Positions 1-8,120 are shown, numbered from the stretch's first letter. The stretch is DNA of 48,542 nt from Novosphingobium sp. AP12 (GCF_000281975.1 NZ_AKKE01000025.1:1-48542), one strand, 5' to 3'. A program made the numbers and translations. The notes: generated by a model not told the origin, from the letters alone.

Positions 1-1
1 C

Positions 2-190
2 GCTGCCCACGGCTGGCCTGCCGATCCACCGGCCGTGGCTGGTAGCTGGTCGAGCCCGGAGACCATCACCGTTTCGATCGAGGCCGAGACCGGCGCGCTG
101 CCGTGGGGAAACTGGTGGACCGCCTCGCTGCTCCTGCTGCTGTTCCCCTGCATCGCCACATGGCGGCGCTTCCGCGAGATGATGCCATGA
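2..190 (+). CDS. C-terminal end of a DUF4178-like membrane protein (5' truncated by window edge)
   Basis: Only the last 62 residues are present; the gene begins upstream of the window. The visible part has a polar, Pro/Gly-rich stretch, a Trp-rich segment ending in NWW, one hydrophobic helix (about 16 residues, with a run of five Leu) and a basic tail, WRRFRE, suggesting a C-terminal membrane anchor with a cytoplasmic end. The stop overlaps the next start (ATGA), so it belongs to the following operon. Calling it DUF4178-like is mostly inference from gene order: DUF4178 and DUF350 proteins often sit beside SpeE-like and SpeD-like genes, and DUF4178 proteins often end in a hydrophobic helix. 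The domain itself lies outside the window, so this stays tentative. Confidence 0.55.
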   Translation, partial: AAHGWPADPPAVAGSWSSPETITVSIEAETGALPWGNWWTASLLLLLFPCIATWRRFREMMP

Positions 191-330
191 CGCCGCGCCT
201 GATCGTGTTCGCCGTCTGGTGCCTGCTCGTGCTCGGCGGTGCTTCTTATGCCTCTTTCCTGGCCTGGTCGCCGTATACGGACGAGCAGCGGTCCTCCCGC
301 GCAGGCTTCTACGGTCCCACTCACAAGTAA
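187..330 (+). CDS. 47-residue single-helix membrane protein of the polyamine module
   Basis: A short reading frame starting at the ATG that overlaps the upstream stop by 4 nt, which implies translational coupling. It encodes one hydrophobic helix (about residues 4-27) followed by a short polar tail containing SPYTDEQRSSRAGFYGP. The helix-plus-aromatic-tail layout suggests a single-pass inner-membrane protein with the tail probably periplasmic, but topology cannot be settled by eye. The longer reading frame starting at 103 would run through the upstream gene and has no credible ribosome site. I do not recognise a named family. Its position between the DUF4178-like and DUF350 genes suggests a structural partner of those membrane proteins. 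Confidence 0.7.
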   Translation: MTPRLIVFAVWCLLVLGGASYASFLAWSPYTDEQRSSRAGFYGPTHK

Positions 331-358
331 ATTCACCTGTCATCAAGGAGCCTGCCCC

Positions 359-568
359 ATGCTCACTCTCCCGATCTTCCTTGCCACCTTGCTCTACGCG
401 GGCATGGGTATCATCATCTTCGTGCTCAGCTTCGTGCTGGTCGACAAGCTGACGCCCGGCGAGTTGTGGCGCGAGATCATCGAGCGTAAGAACCTGGCGG
501 TCGCGGTTCTGGCCGGTTCGGTCGCGATCGGCATTTCCAACATCATCGCCGCCGCCGTGCATGGCTGA
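359..568 (+). CDS. DUF350 family membrane protein
   Basis: A 69-residue protein with two hydrophobic helices (about residues 4-27 and 46-66) separated by a charged segment, KLTPGELWREIIERKN. This is the usual layout of a single DUF350 repeat, the family that includes E. coli YjfL. The ATG at 359 is preceded by AAGGAG at good spacing; longer versions of the frame start inside the upstream gene. The end overlaps the following aminopropyltransferase by 8 nt. DUF350 proteins are integral membrane proteins of unknown function, often found near polyamine-linked enzymes or PspA-like proteins; the family has no demonstrated activity that I know of. The family call is confident, the role is not. Confidence 0.85.
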   Translation: MLTLPIFLATLLYAGMGIIIFVLSFVLVDKLTPGELWREIIERKNLAVAVLAGSVAIGISNIIAAAVHG

Positions 569-2117
569 AATGGAAGTCTCGGCGGGGCCTGGAGACGGAG
601 CCGACGGGCGCGCGGCCGGCTCGCTCGCTGTGATCCTGCTGGTTTCGGTCCTGGTCGTGGCGACTTGCGGCCTCATCTACGAACTGCTGGCGGGAACGCT
701 GGCGAGCTATCTGCTGGGCGACAGCGTCACCCAGTTCTCGACCGTCATCGGCACCTACCTGTTCGCGATGGGCGTGGGCAGCTGGCTCTCACGCCATGTC
801 CGGCGTGACGAGATGGGCGTTTTCGTGCGCGTGGAGATCCTCATCGCGATGCTGGGGGGCTGGTCAGCGGCGGGCCTGTTCCTGCTGTTTCCGCTGGTCG
901 GCGATTTTCGCCTCGTGCTCTATGCCCTGGTGCTGGCGATCGGCGCGTTGGTGGGGCTGGAAATTCCGCTCCTCATCCGCATCCTGCGCCACCGCTTCGC
1001 GTTTCGGGAGCTGGTCTCCAATGTCCTGACTTACGATTACGTCGGCGCGCTGATCGCCTCGCTGCTGTTCCCGCTCGTGCTGGTGCCGTGGCTGGGCATG
1101 ATCCGCACCGGCTTCGTTTTCGGCCTCGCAAACGTCGCCGTGGCGCTTGCGCTGCTGGTAGCGCTGCGCCGCCAGCGCCGTATCGCCGGAGACGTGCTCG
1201 CTGCGCTGATGGTAACCGCGAGCCTCGTCTGCGGGATGGTCTTTGCCGACCGCCTGCAGCGCTGGTCGGAAGTGGCATTCTATGCCGAGCCGGTGATCTA
1301 CGCACGTTCCACGCCTTATCAGCGCATCGTCCTGACCCGCCGCGGTAACGACCTTCGGCTGTATCTCAACGGCAACCTGCAATTCTCCACCCGCGATGAG
1401 TACCGCTACCACGAGGCGCTGGTCTGGCCGGTCCTGGGCCGCGTGGCGTCCCCGCGCGCCGTGCTGATTCTTGGCGGAGGCGACGGCCTTGCCGCGCGCG
1501 AAGTGCTCAAGGACGCGCGGGTGGGCCATGTTACGCTAGTCGATCTCGACCCCGAGATGACGCGTCTTTTCCGCGACAGTCCGCAACTGTCGCAGCTCAA
1601 TGCAGGGGCGCTTTCATCGCCCCGCATGACCGTCCACAACGCCGACGCCTTTCGCTGGGTGCGGGCCGCGAAAGGGAGCTACGACGCCGTCATCATCGAC
1701 TTTCCCGATCCCACGGAGTTCTCGCTGGGCAAACTCTACACCGAGACCTTCTACCGCGAAGTCGCGCGTCTGCTTGCGCCCGATGGGGTGATGACCGTGC
1801 AGAGCACTTCGCCGCTGGTAGCGCCCGCATCGTACTGGACCGTCGCCACGACGCTGGAATCTGCCGGTCTGCGGGCTAGGGGCTACCATGCCTATGTGCC
1901 CAGCTTCGGCGAATGGGGCTTCACCCTGGCTGCGCATCGGGCGGTTGAGGATGCAGTGCATGTTCCTCCGGGCCTGCGGTTTCTGACGCCTGCCAGCGAG
2001 CGAGCGATGTTCGATTTTCCGCCAGACATGGCACGCCGCCCCACGCCGGTGAACCGCCTCGACAACCAGGCGCTGGTGCGCAGCTTCGCGCGCGAGTGGG
2101 GACAGTATGAAGGTTGA
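561..2117 (+). CDS. membrane-anchored spermidine synthase-like aminopropyltransferase
   Basis: A 518-residue protein with two parts. Residues 20-230 hold about seven hydrophobic helices. Residues 245-480 form a spermidine-synthase fold: YQRI and a DE-x3-YHE stretch near 253-284, the nucleotide-binding GGGDG at 305-309, the acidic VDLDP at 327-331, NADAF at 360-364 and the DFPDP stretch at 380-384, where spermidine synthases carry their catalytic acid. Those residues look intact, so transfer of an aminopropyl group from decarboxylated AdoMet to a diamine is plausible, on the cytoplasmic face of the membrane. The donor would come from the SpeD encoded two genes downstream. It overlaps the DUF350 gene by 8 nt and the FAD gene by 11 nt. 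The substrate is unknown; the fused membrane domain suggests the product or acceptor is membrane-linked. Confidence 0.85.
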   Translation: MAEMEVSAGPGDGADGRAAGSLAVILLVSVLVVATCGLIYELLAGTLASYLLGDSVTQFSTVIGTYLFAMGVGSWLSRHVRRDEMGVFVRVEILIAMLGGWSAAGLFLLFPLVGDFRLVLYALVLAIGALVGLEIPLLIRILRHRFAFRELVSNVLTYDYVGALIASLLFPLVLVPWLGMIRTGFVFGLANVAVALALLVALRRQRRIAGDVLAALMVTASLVCGMVFADRLQRWSEVAFYAEPVIYARSTPYQRIVLTRRGNDLRLYLNGNLQFSTRDEYRYHEALVWPVLGRVASPRAVLILGGGDGLAAREVLKDARVGHVTLVDLDPEMTRLFRDSPQLSQLNAGALSSPRMTVHNADAFRWVRAAKGSYDAVIIDFPDPTEFSLGKLYTETFYREVARLLAPDGVMTVQSTSPLVAPASYWTVATTLESAGLRARGYHAYVPSFGEWGFTLAAHRAVEDAVHVPPGLRFLTPASERAMFDFPPDMARRPTPVNRLDNQALVRSFAREWGQYEG

Positions 2118-3726
2118 TGCCAGTCGCCGCGAAGTGCTCGCGGGCGGCTCGGCCGCGCTCGGCGCTGCGCTGCTGGGCGGCTGCGCCCAGACCCCCGTGG
2201 CAGGTACGCTGGACGGTGCCGACTGGCGGCGTGGCCACCTCTTGCGCGACGGCGGCTTCCCGGAGCCTGAAGGCCCGGTCGAGGAAGTGGACGTCGTGAT
2301 CGCCGGCGGCGGCATCGCCGGCCTTGCCACCGGCTGGCGGCTGGCCGAGGCGGGGTTCGCCAACTTCACCCTGTTCGAGCTGGAGGACCGCACTGGCGGC
2401 AATGCCCGCTCGGGCCGCAATTCCGTGAGCGCCTACCCGCTGGGGGCGCATTATCTCCCCGTCCCGAACCGAGAGGCGGGTGCCTTGCGCCAAATGCTGC
2501 GCGGGTTCGGGATTATAACCGGGGACGGAGCGGCAGGCCCGGTCTACGATCCCTACCAGCTCTGCGCCGACCTGGAGGAACGCCTGCTTTGGCGCGGGCA
2601 ATGGCAGGAGGGCCTGTTCCCGCAGACCGGCCTCGCATCGCCGGAGCGGGCCGATTACAAGGCATTCGAGGACGCCATGGCCAGCTTCAGGGTAGCCATC
2701 GGTAACGACGGGCGGCCTGCCTTTGCCATTCCCATGGCGCTATCGAGCCGCGATCCGCGCTTCACCGCGCTGGACGGCCTGACCTTCGCGGCCTGGCTGG
2801 ATGCGCGAGAACTCACTGCCCCCGCTTTGCGTGCCTACCTGCGCTACTGCTGCCGCGACGATTACGGCGCCGAGCCCGAGCACGTCTCGGCCTGGGCGGG
2901 CATCCACTACTTCGCCGCCCGCCGAGGGTGGGCCGCCAACGGCGACGGCGATCGCGAACTGACCTGGCCCGAGGGCAACGACCGCCTCGCTACTTTGATG
3001 GCCAGGCGCATCAGTTCGCAGCTCCGGCCCGCTCACAGCGTGTTCCGCGTCGTCCGTTCGCCCGACGGGAATACGGCGGAGGTCGACGTACACGATCACG
3101 CGAATGCGCGCAGCCGCCGGCTGCGGGCTAAAGTCGTGATCATGGCGATGCCGCATTTCGTCGCGTCGCGCATAGCGCCTGAACTTTGCGACGCCGGGGC
3201 GTTCAGCTATGCGCCCTGGGTCGTCGCCAACGTCACAGTCAGTAGGCACCCGGAGGGCAAAGGCGTTTCGCTTGCATGGGACAACGTCTCCACCGCGAGC
3301 AATTCACTCGGATACGTCGTCGCCACGCATCAGAGCGCCAGCGACCCGACCGGGCCCACGGTGCTGACCTGGTATTACCCCATGTCGAAGGAGGCCCCGC
3401 AGACCGCGCGCAAGATAATGCTGACGCGCTCGCTTGAGCAGTGGCAGGCGCTGGTGCTGCGCGACCTTATGGGAATGAACCCGGATCTGGAGGGCGCCAT
3501 CGAGCGGATCGACGTGTGGCGCTGGGGTCATGCGATGATACGCCCGACGCCCGGTTTCCTGACCGACCCGGCTCGGCAGCGCGCCCGCGAGTCGCAGCCG
3601 CCGGTGCTCTTTGCGCATTCCGATCTCAGCGGTCTTTCGCTGTTCGAGGAAGCGCATTACCGCGGCGTCACCGCGGGAGAGCGAACTCTGTCCCACTTGG
3701 GCCTAGCCTACGAGAGGCTCGCCTGA
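2107..3726 (+). CDS. exported FAD-dependent amine oxidase-like lipoprotein
   Basis: A 539-residue protein opening with a twin-arginine-like signal (SRREVLAGG) that runs into a lipobox-like LLGGC with Cys26. It is therefore probably folded with cofactor, exported by Tat and lipid-anchored at the periplasmic side. The Rossmann FAD motif GGGIAG is at 67-72, followed by LFELEDRTGGNARSG, typical of the flavin amine oxidase/protoporphyrinogen oxidase superfamily. The C-terminal segment RPTPGFLTDPARQRA and a late FAD-contact region near LFAHSDLSG fit the same family. It starts inside the previous gene (11 nt overlap) and ends 2 nt before speD. Oxidation of a polyamine or polyamine adduct outside the cytoplasm is an inference from neighbours; the substrate cannot be read from sequence. 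Confidence 0.8.
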   Translation: MKVDASRREVLAGGSAALGAALLGGCAQTPVAGTLDGADWRRGHLLRDGGFPEPEGPVEEVDVVIAGGGIAGLATGWRLAEAGFANFTLFELEDRTGGNARSGRNSVSAYPLGAHYLPVPNREAGALRQMLRGFGIITGDGAAGPVYDPYQLCADLEERLLWRGQWQEGLFPQTGLASPERADYKAFEDAMASFRVAIGNDGRPAFAIPMALSSRDPRFTALDGLTFAAWLDARELTAPALRAYLRYCCRDDYGAEPEHVSAWAGIHYFAARRGWAANGDGDRELTWPEGNDRLATLMARRISSQLRPAHSVFRVVRSPDGNTAEVDVHDHANARSRRLRAKVVIMAMPHFVASRIAPELCDAGAFSYAPWVVANVTVSRHPEGKGVSLAWDNVSTASNSLGYVVATHQSASDPTGPTVLTWYYPMSKEAPQTARKIMLTRSLEQWQALVLRDLMGMNPDLEGAIERIDVWRWGHAMIRPTPGFLTDPARQRARESQPPVLFAHSDLSGLSLFEEAHYRGVTAGERTLSHLGLAYERLA

Positions 3727-3728
3727 AA

Positions 3729-4079
3729 ATGGCGCACTCACCTGAAACCAGTCTTCACCTGATCGCCGACATCGAGCAATGCAGGGGGCTGGGTGATCTG
3801 GACCTGATCGAGGCGACCTTGCGCGAAGCTGCAATTGCCGCGCGTGTCACGGTGCTTGGTGTCCACCTCCATCACTTCGGTCCCGGAATGGGTATAACCG
3901 GCGTTGCACTGTTAGCGGAATCGCACATTTCGATCCACACTTGGCCAGAACACGGCATTGCCGCGATCGATCTGTTCGTCTGCGGCCTTCAGGCCGATGC
4001 GAAGGCAGGTCTGGAAGTGATCCGTCGCCGCCTAGAGGGACGCATTCGGCTGGAAAAGTCCATCTCGAGACTTGGCTAA
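3729..4079 (+). CDS. speD: S-adenosylmethionine decarboxylase proenzyme (prokaryotic short form)
   Basis: A 116-residue protein of the short class 1B AdoMet decarboxylase type. The motif AESHISIHTWPEHG contains the Glu64-Ser65 bond that such proenzymes cleave to make the pyruvoyl group, the catalytic His70, and later Cys85 in DLFVCG. All three key residues are present, so an active enzyme is likely. It supplies decarboxylated AdoMet, the aminopropyl donor for the membrane-bound transferase two genes upstream. The ATG at 3729 lies two bases after the stop of the FAD gene. The upstream in-frame extension is a shadow of that gene. It is the last gene of the module; what follows is eroded sequence. 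Confidence 0.92.
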   Translation: MAHSPETSLHLIADIEQCRGLGDLDLIEATLREAAIAARVTVLGVHLHHFGPGMGITGVALLAESHISIHTWPEHGIAAIDLFVCGLQADAKAGLEVIRRRLEGRIRLEKSISRLG

Positions 4080-4130
4080 GTCGAGGCAGGAGATGACCAG
4101 ATACGCTCTACCCACGTCTCACCGGGAGCA

Positions 4131-4310
4131 ACCAGGACCGGAACTGGGAGATGATATCACCGATCCCGAGATCGCTGTGGCTTCGGCGGGCTGACGGCAG
4201 AAATCGTTGGCCCCAGACGTGATCGCGGGTGCGATCCGCTATGCGCTCGAACAGCCCGATGGCGTGGCCTCAACGAAGCGATCGTCCGGCCAAAGGCGTC
4301 GGATATGTGA
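4131..4310 (+). pseudogene. C-terminal remnant of a short-chain dehydrogenase
   Basis: Translation gives ELGDDITDPEI, then a premature TGA at 4192, then APDVIAGAIRYALEQPDGV in the same frame. A one-base shift near 4268 restores LNEAIVRPKASDM and a stop at 4310. The combined string matches the tail of SDR enzymes of the YdfG-like type. The N-terminal cofactor-binding half is missing. It is a decayed fragment, not a working gene. Confidence 0.65.
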
Positions 4311-4407
4311 ACTGTCGGAAGCCGAGCGCAGACGGGTGCTCGACTCCCTTGGCATTGCGGGAGGATCAGGGCGGTTCGATGGCCTGGAACACCGGCGCCG
4401 GCAATGA
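4311..4407 (+). pseudogene. possible N-terminal GAF-domain fragment
   Basis: The stretch LSEAERRRVLDSLGI followed by RFDGLE resembles the opening of GAF-domain sensor proteins, in which an EAERL..L..LGI segment precedes a RFD motif. It stops after about 32 residues. The resemblance is short and could be chance. It directly abuts the SDR remnant, as if two different broken genes were joined. Confidence 0.3.
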
Positions 4408-4416
4408 GGGCGCCGG
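4392..4416 (-). terminator. GC-rich hairpin downstream of the glycerophosphodiesterase
   Basis: CCGGCGCC at 4392-4399 pairs perfectly with GGCGCCGG at 4409-4416 across a 9-nt loop. It lies 18 nt beyond the minus-strand gene that ends at 4435. There is no T-run, so it may be a weak or Rho-assisted terminator. Confidence 0.4.
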
Positions 4417-4434
4417 CTAGCATCTAGACTACCG

Positions 4435-5529
4435 TTACTTGACCGCTTGCCGCCCCAGCTTCGGGTCGTCGGTGAAAAAGCCATCGAGGCCCTCGGCGAG
4501 ATAACGTCGTATCTCGGCGATACTTCCGGTCGGATTGCGCGCGTCTTCGCCGGCGCCGTCACGAAAATCGGCTGCCAGGAAGCGGTTCTCCGGACGAAAC
4601 GTCCAAGTGCCCGCCAGCAGGCCCGCCCGCTGCGCCGCAGCGGCGAGGCCTGTCGAGGCGCCAAGCCGGCCCGCGGCGTCGAGCGGGATATAGGCGCGGA
4701 CCGGAGGGGAAAGCCAATCGGCATACGTGGCGATTTCGGCGAGGCCTTTGGGCGACATCATGTCAGCGTAAGTCCCTTTCCGGCCAGTGGCGACGAGATC
4801 GTAGGGCGTGTTCTGCGGCGCTTCGATCAACTGCATGAGCTGGACGTTGGCAAAGCCCGCCACTTTCGGACGCAGCGCCTTGAGATTGCCGACCTCGAAC
4901 GACTGCACGACCAGCGGCGCGCGCCGCAGGTAGCTGCTCAGGCCGATCAACGCCAGCAGGCGCGGCTCGAGCGGAAGGCCGATGCTGGCGAAGTAGGTGC
5001 CATGCTTGATTTCGGGGATCAGCCCGATCGGCCGTCCCCGCGCTGCCGCTTCGGCGGCGGTGAAATCGACGATTTCCTCGAAGGTGACGAGTTGGAAGGC
5101 GCCGTCGTAGGACTGGCTTTCGGGGCGCATGGCCCTCAGTCGTTCGCGCGCGCGCAGCTGCTTGAGTTCGACGAGAGTAAAGTCCTCGGTGAACCAGCCG
5201 GTGACCTTTTCACCGTCGATCGTCTTGGTCGCGCGGCGGCTGGCGAATTGCGGGTGTGCCTCGACGTCGGTGGTTTCGGCGATGTTGTTCTCGTGCCGGG
5301 CGACGAGGACTCCGTCCTTCGTCGCCACCAGGTCGGGCTCGATGAAGTCCGCGCCGTCCTCGATCGCCTTGGCGTAGGACGCGAGCGTGTGCTCGGGCCG
5401 GAGCGCCGAAGCGCCGCGGTGGCCCATCACCAGCGGCGGCGCCTTGCGCTTCGCCGCCGCTTTCGCGGGAAGGGCGGCGGCGCAGGCCAAGGCAGCGCCG
5501 CCGATCAGTGTCGTGCGTCTTGAGAACAT
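4435..5529 (-). CDS. glycerophosphodiester phosphodiesterase, exported
   Basis: A 364-residue GDPD-family enzyme that hydrolyses glycerophosphodiesters to glycerol-3-phosphate and an alcohol. The signal region MFSRRTTLIGG with a hydrophobic Ala-rich stretch ending AKAAA looks Tat- or Sec-like, placing it in the periplasm. The catalytic core is complete: MGHRGASALRPEHT holds the HR and E residues, DFIEPDL the ExD metal ligands and ARHE the second His. Late motifs VQSFE and GFFTDDP are also present. I chose the ATG at 5529, five bases after the TonB receptor stop, because the 12 extra upstream residues would come from the receptor gene. The length is typical of long GlpQ-type enzymes. It is probably co-transcribed with the receptor. 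Confidence 0.9.
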   Translation of the reverse strand: MFSRRTTLIGGAALACAAALPAKAAAKRKAPPLVMGHRGASALRPEHTLASYAKAIEDGADFIEPDLVATKDGVLVARHENNIAETTDVEAHPQFASRRATKTIDGEKVTGWFTEDFTLVELKQLRARERLRAMRPESQSYDGAFQLVTFEEIVDFTAAEAAARGRPIGLIPEIKHGTYFASIGLPLEPRLLALIGLSSYLRRAPLVVQSFEVGNLKALRPKVAGFANVQLMQLIEAPQNTPYDLVATGRKGTYADMMSPKGLAEIATYADWLSPPVRAYIPLDAAGRLGASTGLAAAAQRAGLLAGTWTFRPENRFLAADFRDGAGEDARNPTGSIAEIRRYLAEGLDGFFTDDPKLGRQAVK

Positions 5530-5534
5530 CGCGC

Positions 5535-8120
5535 TCAATAGGCCGCCGAGAGCGTCAGGAACCACTGGCGCGGCGCGATTGGATAGGCGGAATAGCTGTT
5601 CGTGGCCGATCCGATCGACAGCGTCGATACGCCCTTCTTGTCGGTCAGGTTGGTGACGTTGAGGGCGAGTTCTACCTTCTGCAGTGGCAGGACATCGTCC
5701 GGAACCCGTGCGGCGACGCGCAGCGAGGTCAGGAAGTACGAGGAGACGCTGGTGTCGTTGGTGAAGGTGGCGAAGCGGCGGCCGACGTAGTCGCCGATCG
5801 CCTGCACTTCAATCGGACCGACGTTGAGCGTCGCGACCGTCTTGTTCATCCACTTGGGCGTGCCGGGGAGCTGCTTGCCACAGGTCGGCACGATGCCGCC
5901 CGTAACGACGAAGCCGCCGATGCAGGTGTCGGTGGCGGCGCCGATGCCCAGCGCGGTCGAAGTGTAGTCGTTCTGGTACTTGGAGAGGTTGTACGAGACG
6001 GCATTGTAGAGCGAGAACGTGCGCCCGACGCGCACCGTGATCGCGGCATCGACGCCGTCCGTTTTCACGTCGCCGACGTTGACCAGCGTCGAGGTGCCGC
6101 CGGTGATGCCGCTGCCCGCGATCCCGCCCGGGTTGGTCGGAATGGCGAGCAGGCGGTCGCTGAAATCGACGTGATAGTAGTTGATCTGCGCCTGGATCGC
6201 GAAGCCATTGGAGAACGTGCGGCTGGTGCGCAGGCCTGCCTCGTAGGTCCAGCTGGTCTCGGGCTTGCCCTCGTCGGCGAAGGCGTCGAACGCGGCCTGG
6301 CTGCCGGTGAACCAGGGACCGCCGCCGCCCGCCAGATAGGCCTGGTACTGGCGCAGGTTCTTCTGGACGTTGAAGTAGACCTGCTCGTGGCCGTTGAAGT
6401 CATACGTCGCGCCGAAGGCCGGCAGGAACCAGTTCTTGGTGTTGATCTTTCCTTCGGGCAGCGCGGTGGTGCCGCCCAGCGAGCCGACCTTCGGCTGCAC
6501 CGGGAAGCGGCCGCTCGCCCATTGCGCGCTGGTCTTGAAGCCGCCCTGGATGAGCAGCTGGTCGGTCGCCTGCCAGGTGTCCTGGATGTGGAGCTGCAGC
6601 TGCTTGATCCGCGCCTCGCCCTGATACTGCGTGAACAGCGGGTCCATCACGTCATTAGGGCGCACGTAAGGTGTGCTTAGCGACGCATCAGCGACGGGGA
6701 CCGCGTACCAGCGGCGCCACTGTGTCGTGCTGTTGTGCTCGAACCAGCCGCCGAATTCGATCCTGTGAGCGCCCAAATCGAGGTTCACCGCGGTAATCAA
6801 GCCTTCGCGGTCGATGCGGTATTCGGTGGTGCGGGTGATCAGGCCCGAACCGCCGGTGGCAGCTACCAGCGCGGCCCCGGATGCCGCGGCCTGCGCGCTC
6901 GTCAGCGCCGTACAGGTGGACGGGCGGACGCCGTTGTTGTTGGCGGTGAAGCGGCAGTTGGCCGGCAGGATCGCATAATTGGGGTCGAGATAAGCCTGCG
7001 CCGTGGTGATCGACTGGCCGAGCGGGCCGGCGACGACGCCTGCACCGTCATTGTGGTGATAATAGCCGGTGTTCGACCAGGTGATCTTGTCGGACAGGTG
7101 CGCGTCGTAGCGCACGTAGCCGAGATAGTCGGTCCGCTGCGCATCCGAGTAGTAGTTGCGATAATTGCTGCCGTCGGCGGCGGGCGAGTTGCCGAGCGAG
7201 CTCAGGTAGCCGGTCTGGTAGCCATCGAAATCGGGATAGAAGAACGGCTTGGTGTAGGGCGTGAACAGCTGGGCCGGGGTGGCCGTGCCGCCTGCGGAGG
7301 GCTTGAAGAAGACGGTCGCATCCTCGTTCGGCTGCGTCATGTCGTTGTAGTCGAAGTAGAGCGTCAGCTTGCCAGCATCGGCATCGTGGACGAACTTTGC
7401 ATTGGCCTGCCAGCCCTTCTGGATGCCATCGAAGTCCCAGGCCCGCGCACGCTGCCGCACGCCCGAGATGTAGCCCGAATTGCCGCCGCCGATGTCGCCG
7501 CTGTCGACGCGCAGGTACGTGCGCGAGGTGTCGTAGCTGCCCACCGTCTGGGCGCCGCGGATGCCGAATGCGTCCATCGGGTCGGACGAGAACGTCTCCA
7601 CCGTGCCGCCGAGGTTGCTGTTCGAAGGCGTCGCGAGATCGCCCGCGCCGGTGGCCACGACGACCCGGCCGACGTTCTCCGAAATGACCGCGCGCTGCGG
7701 GGACAGGCCGTTGTAGTTGCCGTAGCTCTGGTCGCCCAACGGGATGCCGTCCATGGTGTAGCCGAGCTGGTTGCCGGCAAATCCGTGGATGAAGATCTGC
7801 GCGTTCTGCTCGTTGTTACCCCAGGGATCGGCGGTGATGTAGAGGACGCCGGGCAGCGTTTGGATCGCCTTCAGGGGCGAGACGCCGGGCAGGATCTTCT
7901 GGATCTCGACTTCCGAAATCGCCGTGGCCGACCGGGTCGACTTGGCGCCGGTGACGATGATGGCGCCGCCGTTGCCCGCGTCGTCGGCTTCGGCCGCCGC
8001 GGCCGCGTCCGCCGCGGCTTCGTCAGCAGCTACTGCGTGCGTCGCCGAACACAATGAGAGGGCGGTGCCAGCGAGCATTGCCCAGCGCACGGCGTTGGCC
8101 GTGGATCGAATTGCCTTCAT
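5535..8120 (-). CDS. TonB-dependent outer-membrane receptor linked to the phosphodiesterase
   Basis: An 861-residue receptor. Signal peptide residues 1-29 end at AVAADE, and an Ala-rich acidic linker leads to the TonB box-like IIVTGAKS. The plug contains LKAIQTLPGVLY and IFIHGFAGNQLGYTMDGIPLG; the barrel ends in an aromatic Tyr (LTLSAAY). The ATG at 8120 follows GAGGGA at 10 nt, whereas the longer frame needs a TTG start. It sits directly upstream of a glycerophosphodiesterase with a 5-nt gap. Glycerophosphodiesters or phospholipid head-group products are therefore a reasonable but unproven substrate. No clear PhoB box is visible upstream. Confidence 0.9.
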   Translation of the reverse strand: MKAIRSTANAVRWAMLAGTALSLCSATHAVAADEAAADAAAAAEADDAGNGGAIIVTGAKSTRSATAISEVEIQKILPGVSPLKAIQTLPGVLYITADPWGNNEQNAQIFIHGFAGNQLGYTMDGIPLGDQSYGNYNGLSPQRAVISENVGRVVVATGAGDLATPSNSNLGGTVETFSSDPMDAFGIRGAQTVGSYDTSRTYLRVDSGDIGGGNSGYISGVRQRARAWDFDGIQKGWQANAKFVHDADAGKLTLYFDYNDMTQPNEDATVFFKPSAGGTATPAQLFTPYTKPFFYPDFDGYQTGYLSSLGNSPAADGSNYRNYYSDAQRTDYLGYVRYDAHLSDKITWSNTGYYHHNDGAGVVAGPLGQSITTAQAYLDPNYAILPANCRFTANNNGVRPSTCTALTSAQAAASGAALVAATGGSGLITRTTEYRIDREGLITAVNLDLGAHRIEFGGWFEHNSTTQWRRWYAVPVADASLSTPYVRPNDVMDPLFTQYQGEARIKQLQLHIQDTWQATDQLLIQGGFKTSAQWASGRFPVQPKVGSLGGTTALPEGKINTKNWFLPAFGATYDFNGHEQVYFNVQKNLRQYQAYLAGGGGPWFTGSQAAFDAFADEGKPETSWTYEAGLRTSRTFSNGFAIQAQINYYHVDFSDRLLAIPTNPGGIAGSGITGGTSTLVNVGDVKTDGVDAAITVRVGRTFSLYNAVSYNLSKYQNDYTSTALGIGAATDTCIGGFVVTGGIVPTCGKQLPGTPKWMNKTVATLNVGPIEVQAIGDYVGRRFATFTNDTSVSSYFLTSLRVAARVPDDVLPLQKVELALNVTNLTDKKGVSTLSIGSATNSYSAYPIAPRQWFLTLSAAY

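Noticed and set aside
4447..5523. 358-codon open frame on the + strand opposite the glycerophosphodiesterase
   Set aside because: Arg/Gly-rich shadow of a gene with clear catalytic motifs on the other strand; common in GC-rich DNA.
5508..8057. Long + strand frames (390 and 440 codons) opposite the TonB receptor
   Set aside because: Antisense shadows; no family motifs, no ribosome sites.
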